Of a stretch of DNA of 64,000 bases, positions 60,677-64,000 are shown in pieces. This stretch comes from an uncultured Rhodospirillales bacterium (GTDB lineage Bacteria; Pseudomonadota; Alphaproteobacteria; ATCC43930; CGMCC-115725): contig CAIKMD010000006.1 of assembly GCA_903828515.1 (NCBI GenBank), positions 868,001 through 932,000 of the forward strand, given 5' to 3'. The notes under the pieces were generated by a model. It searched no databases and was not told the DNA's origin. It worked only from the letters and a program-made list of their open reading frames with translations. The position numbers were made by a program, and so were the translations under genes. The number at the start of each line of letters is the position of its first letter. Position 1 is the first letter of the stretch.

Positions 60677-62443
60677 ATGAGTGCGGAACAGATGAACGGG
60701 GCCGAAATGGTCATCAAAGCGCTGGGCGACCAGGGCGTTGATGTCGTATTCGGCTATCCGGGTGGCGCTGTTCTGCCGATCTATGACGCGCTGTTCCAGC
60801 AGAATCACCTGCGCCATATCCTCGTCCGCCACGAACAGGGTGCGGTGCACGCGGCCGAAGGCTATGCCCGCTCGACCGGCAAGGTCGGCGTCGTCCTCGT
60901 CACCAGCGGCCCTGGTGCTACCAACGCGGTCACCGGCCTGACCGACGCGCTGATGGATTCGGTGCCGATCGTCTGCCTGACCGGCCAAGTGCCGACCCAT
61001 CTGATCGGCAACGACGCGTTCCAGGAAGCCGACACCACCGGCATCACGCGGCCCTGCACCAAGCATAATTACCTGGTGAAGGACGTGAACGACCTCGCGC
61101 GCGTGCTGCACGAGGCGTTTTACGTCGCGCGCACCGGCCGGCCCGGTCCCGTCGTGGTCGACCTGCCGAAGGACGTGCTCTTCGCGATCGGCAATTACCG
61201 GCCGCCCGAACAGGTCGAGCAGCGCAAATCCTATCGCCCGCAGACCGAGCCCGATCCGGCGCGCATCGCCGAAGCCGCCGATCTCATCATGCACGCGAAA
61301 AAGCCGCTGTTTTACGGCGGCGGCGGCATCATCAATTCCGGCCCGCGCGCCTGCAAGCTGTTCGGCGAGCTGATGGACATGACCGGGTTCCCGGTCACGC
61401 TCACGCTGATGGGCCTCGGCGCGTTCCCGGCCTCGGACAAGCGTTATCTCGGCCTCGTCGGCATGCACGGCACCTACGAATCCAATCTCGCGATGCACGA
61501 TTGCGACGTGATGATCAATGTCGGCGCGCGGTTCGACGACCGCGTGACCGGCCGGGTCTCCGCGTTCTCGCCGAACTCCAAGAAGATCCACATCGATATC
61601 GATCCGTCCTCGATCAACAAGAACGTCCGCATCGACATTCCGGTGATCGGCGACACGGCGAAAGTGCTCGAGGCATTGATCGGCGCGCTGAAGGCGCGGC
61701 GCTTCGCGCCCGACCGGCCCGCGCTCGCCAAGTGGTGGAAAGAGATCGAGGGCTGGCGCAAGCGCGACAGCCTGCATTTCGACCAGGGCGACACCATCAT
61801 CAAGCCGCAATACGCGATCGAGCGTTTGCATGCGCTGACCGCTGATCGCGAGACCTTCATCACGACCGAGGTCGGCCAGCATCAGATGTGGGCGGCGCAG
61901 CTCTTCAAGTTCGAGAAGCCGTTCCACTGGATGACCTCGGGCGGGCTCGGCACGATGGGCTACGGCTTGCCGGCGGCAATCGGCGTGCAGGTCGCGCATC
62001 CTGACGCGCTGGTCGTCGACATCGCGGGCGAGGCCTCGATCCTGATGAACATCCAGGAGATGTCGACCGCCTGCCAATACCGGCTGCCGGTCAAGATCTT
62101 CATCGTCAACAACCAGTACATGGGTATGGTGCGCCAGTGGCAGGAATTGCTGCACGGCGCGCGCTATTCCGAAAGCTACACGGCGTCACTGCCGGATTTC
62201 GTCAAGCTCGCCGAGGCGTTCGGCGCGCACGGCCTGCGCTGCACCAAGCCGAGCGACGTCGACGATACGATCCGCGAGATGATCGCCATTCCGGGTCCGG
62301 TGATCGTCGATGTCGCGGTCGATCAGGCCGAGAACTGCTTCCCGATGATCCCGTCGGGCGCCGCCCATAACGAGATGATCCTGGGCCCCGCCGACAAGCG
62401 GTCGAGCGGCCCGGTTTCCGAAGAGGGCATGGTCCTGGTCTGA
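60677..62443 (+). CDS. ilvB: Acetolactate synthase large subunit
   Basis: The 588-residue enzyme has VVFGYPGGAVLPIYDALF, the ThDP glutamate in RHEQGAVHAAEGYA, GPGATNAVTGLTDA and the ThDP/Mg motif region AGEASILMNIQEMSTA...NNQYMG. It makes acetolactate or acetohydroxybutyrate for valine, leucine and isoleucine. E452 stands where many family members have the Mg-binding Asp of GDG/GDAS. No leader peptide rich in branched-chain codons was seen in the 63-base gap upstream. Confidence 0.96.
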   Translation: MSAEQMNGAEMVIKALGDQGVDVVFGYPGGAVLPIYDALFQQNHLRHILVRHEQGAVHAAEGYARSTGKVGVVLVTSGPGATNAVTGLTDALMDSVPIVCLTGQVPTHLIGNDAFQEADTTGITRPCTKHNYLVKDVNDLARVLHEAFYVARTGRPGPVVVDLPKDVLFAIGNYRPPEQVEQRKSYRPQTEPDPARIAEAADLIMHAKKPLFYGGGGIINSGPRACKLFGELMDMTGFPVTLTLMGLGAFPASDKRYLGLVGMHGTYESNLAMHDCDVMINVGARFDDRVTGRVSAFSPNSKKIHIDIDPSSINKNVRIDIPVIGDTAKVLEALIGALKARRFAPDRPALAKWWKEIEGWRKRDSLHFDQGDTIIKPQYAIERLHALTADRETFITTEVGQHQMWAAQLFKFEKPFHWMTSGGLGTMGYGLPAAIGVQVAHPDALVVDIAGEASILMNIQEMSTACQYRLPVKIFIVNNQYMGMVRQWQELLHGARYSESYTASLPDFVKLAEAFGAHGLRCTKPSDVDDTIREMIAIPGPVIVDVAVDQAENCFPMIPSGAAHNEMILGPADKRSSGPVSEEGMVLV

Positions 62444-62471
62444 TTGGGGCAGGGCCCGAACGGAGAAAAAG

Positions 62472-62975
62472 ATGAGCGATATCGAGCGGCACGCGATTGC
62501 CGTGCTGGTGGACAACGAGCCGGGTGTGTTGGCGCGGGTGATCGGCCTGTTCGCCGGGCGCGGCTACAACATCGAAAGCCTGACCGTCGCCGAGGTCGAT
62601 CGCGCGAATAATCTCTCGCGCATCAACGTCGTCACCTCGGGCACGCCGATGATCATCGAGCAGATCAAGGCGCAATTGTCGCGCCTGGTGCCGATCCGGG
62701 TCGTCAAGGATCTGACCCAGGAAGGCGCCTGCGTCGAGCGCGAGCTGGCGCTTTTGAAGATGGCAGGGATCGGTGAAAAGCGCATTGAATCCCTGCGTCT
62801 TGCCGATATCTTCCGCGCGCGCGTCGTCGATTCGACGATCGAGACTTTCGTCTTCGAGGTGACCGGTTCGACCGAGAAGCTCGATGCCTTCATCAACCTG
62901 ATGCAGCCTTTGGGGCTGGTCGAGGTTTCACGGACCGGTGTCGTCGCGATCTCGCGCGGCGCGGCCAATTTTTGA
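62472..62975 (+). CDS. ilvH: Acetolactate synthase regulatory subunit
   Basis: The 167-residue protein has the ACT domain HAIAVLVDNEPGVLARVIGL, RGYNIESLTVAEVD, and the C-terminal FVFEVTGSTEKLDAFINLM. It binds valine and confers feedback control on IlvB. GGAG precedes the ATG, 28 bases after ilvB. It is the middle gene of ilvBHC. Confidence 0.96.
   Translation: MSDIERHAIAVLVDNEPGVLARVIGLFAGRGYNIESLTVAEVDRANNLSRINVVTSGTPMIIEQIKAQLSRLVPIRVVKDLTQEGACVERELALLKMAGIGEKRIESLRLADIFRARVVDSTIETFVFEVTGSTEKLDAFINLMQPLGLVEVSRTGVVAISRGAANF

Positions 62976-64000
<1,025 letters not shown>

Noticed and set aside
60560-62155. 531-codon open frame opposite ilvB and the end of miaA
   Set aside because: Antisense shadow of acetolactate synthase, with arginine- and histidine-rich sequence and no motif.

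Overview
The window reads as a stretch of a GC-rich alphaproteobacterial chromosome. Markers are CpdR beside a tRNA-Val and an N-formylglutamate amidohydrolase, GapR (DUF2312) after DUF1244, DUF4169 and ribbon-helix-helix genes near fumarase, an alpha-type SspB, and above all a circularly permuted (two-piece) tmRNA gene. Some families (LL-diaminopimelate-type aminotransferase, ThyX, acetolactate synthase with a GEAS motif) would fit a Rhodospirillales-like lineage, but the species cannot be named from the sequence.

Layout. 1-7.0 kb: the 3' end of a CoA-transferase gene, a probable ~95-nt intergenic small RNA with its own promoter and terminator, a GNAT/N-formylglutamate amidohydrolase pair, cpdR, tRNA-Val(GAC), a lipoprotein, two small proteins below 70 residues, DUF2252, and small secreted and membrane proteins. 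7-16.7 kb: a lipoprotein, two NTF2/SnoaL-like proteins, a nitrilase-fold protein whose catalytic cysteine is alanine, an aminotransferase, a methyltransferase, a flavin monooxygenase and an ABC binding protein. 16.8-31.4 kb: rpmJ, glycolate oxidase glcDEF broken up by palindromic repeats, glycosyltransferase and TVP38 genes, a Rieske oxygenase, the DUF1800/DUF1501 pair, a ZIP transporter, and pyruvate kinase abutting glycerate 2-kinase. With glcDEF the last two cover oxidation of glycolate and entry of glycerate into lower glycolysis. 31.4-43 kb: the conserved DUF1244-GapR pair, DUF4169, a FAD reductase, a pentapeptide-repeat/ion-channel fusion, RHH-fumC, an ECF sigma/anti-sigma/periplasmic metal-sensor operon, tfoX, class I fumarase, sspB directly downstream of the tmRNA, and thyX.

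43-46 kb is the one clearly accessory stretch. It holds an unknown small gene abutting thyX, a HigA-type antitoxin without a toxin, a degenerate copy of the 3' end of thyX, and a 660-residue P-loop ATPase with visibly lower GC and a possible HEPN-like C-terminus. This ATPase is the best candidate for an undescribed (perhaps defence) system. 46-64 kb returns to core content: a branched-chain-amino-acid-type binding protein behind a perfect 20-bp palindrome, cspA-rpsU, a TetR-controlled EmrAB-like efflux operon with two visible operators, Mrp, HflKC and a Deg protease, a second TetR/MFS pair with operators, serB, miaA, and ilvB-ilvH-ilvC, the last cut by the window edge.

A recurring theme is regulated proteolysis and ribosome rescue: CpdR, tmRNA, SspB, HflKC and Deg. 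No CRISPR array, complete insertion sequence, rRNA or prophage was seen.
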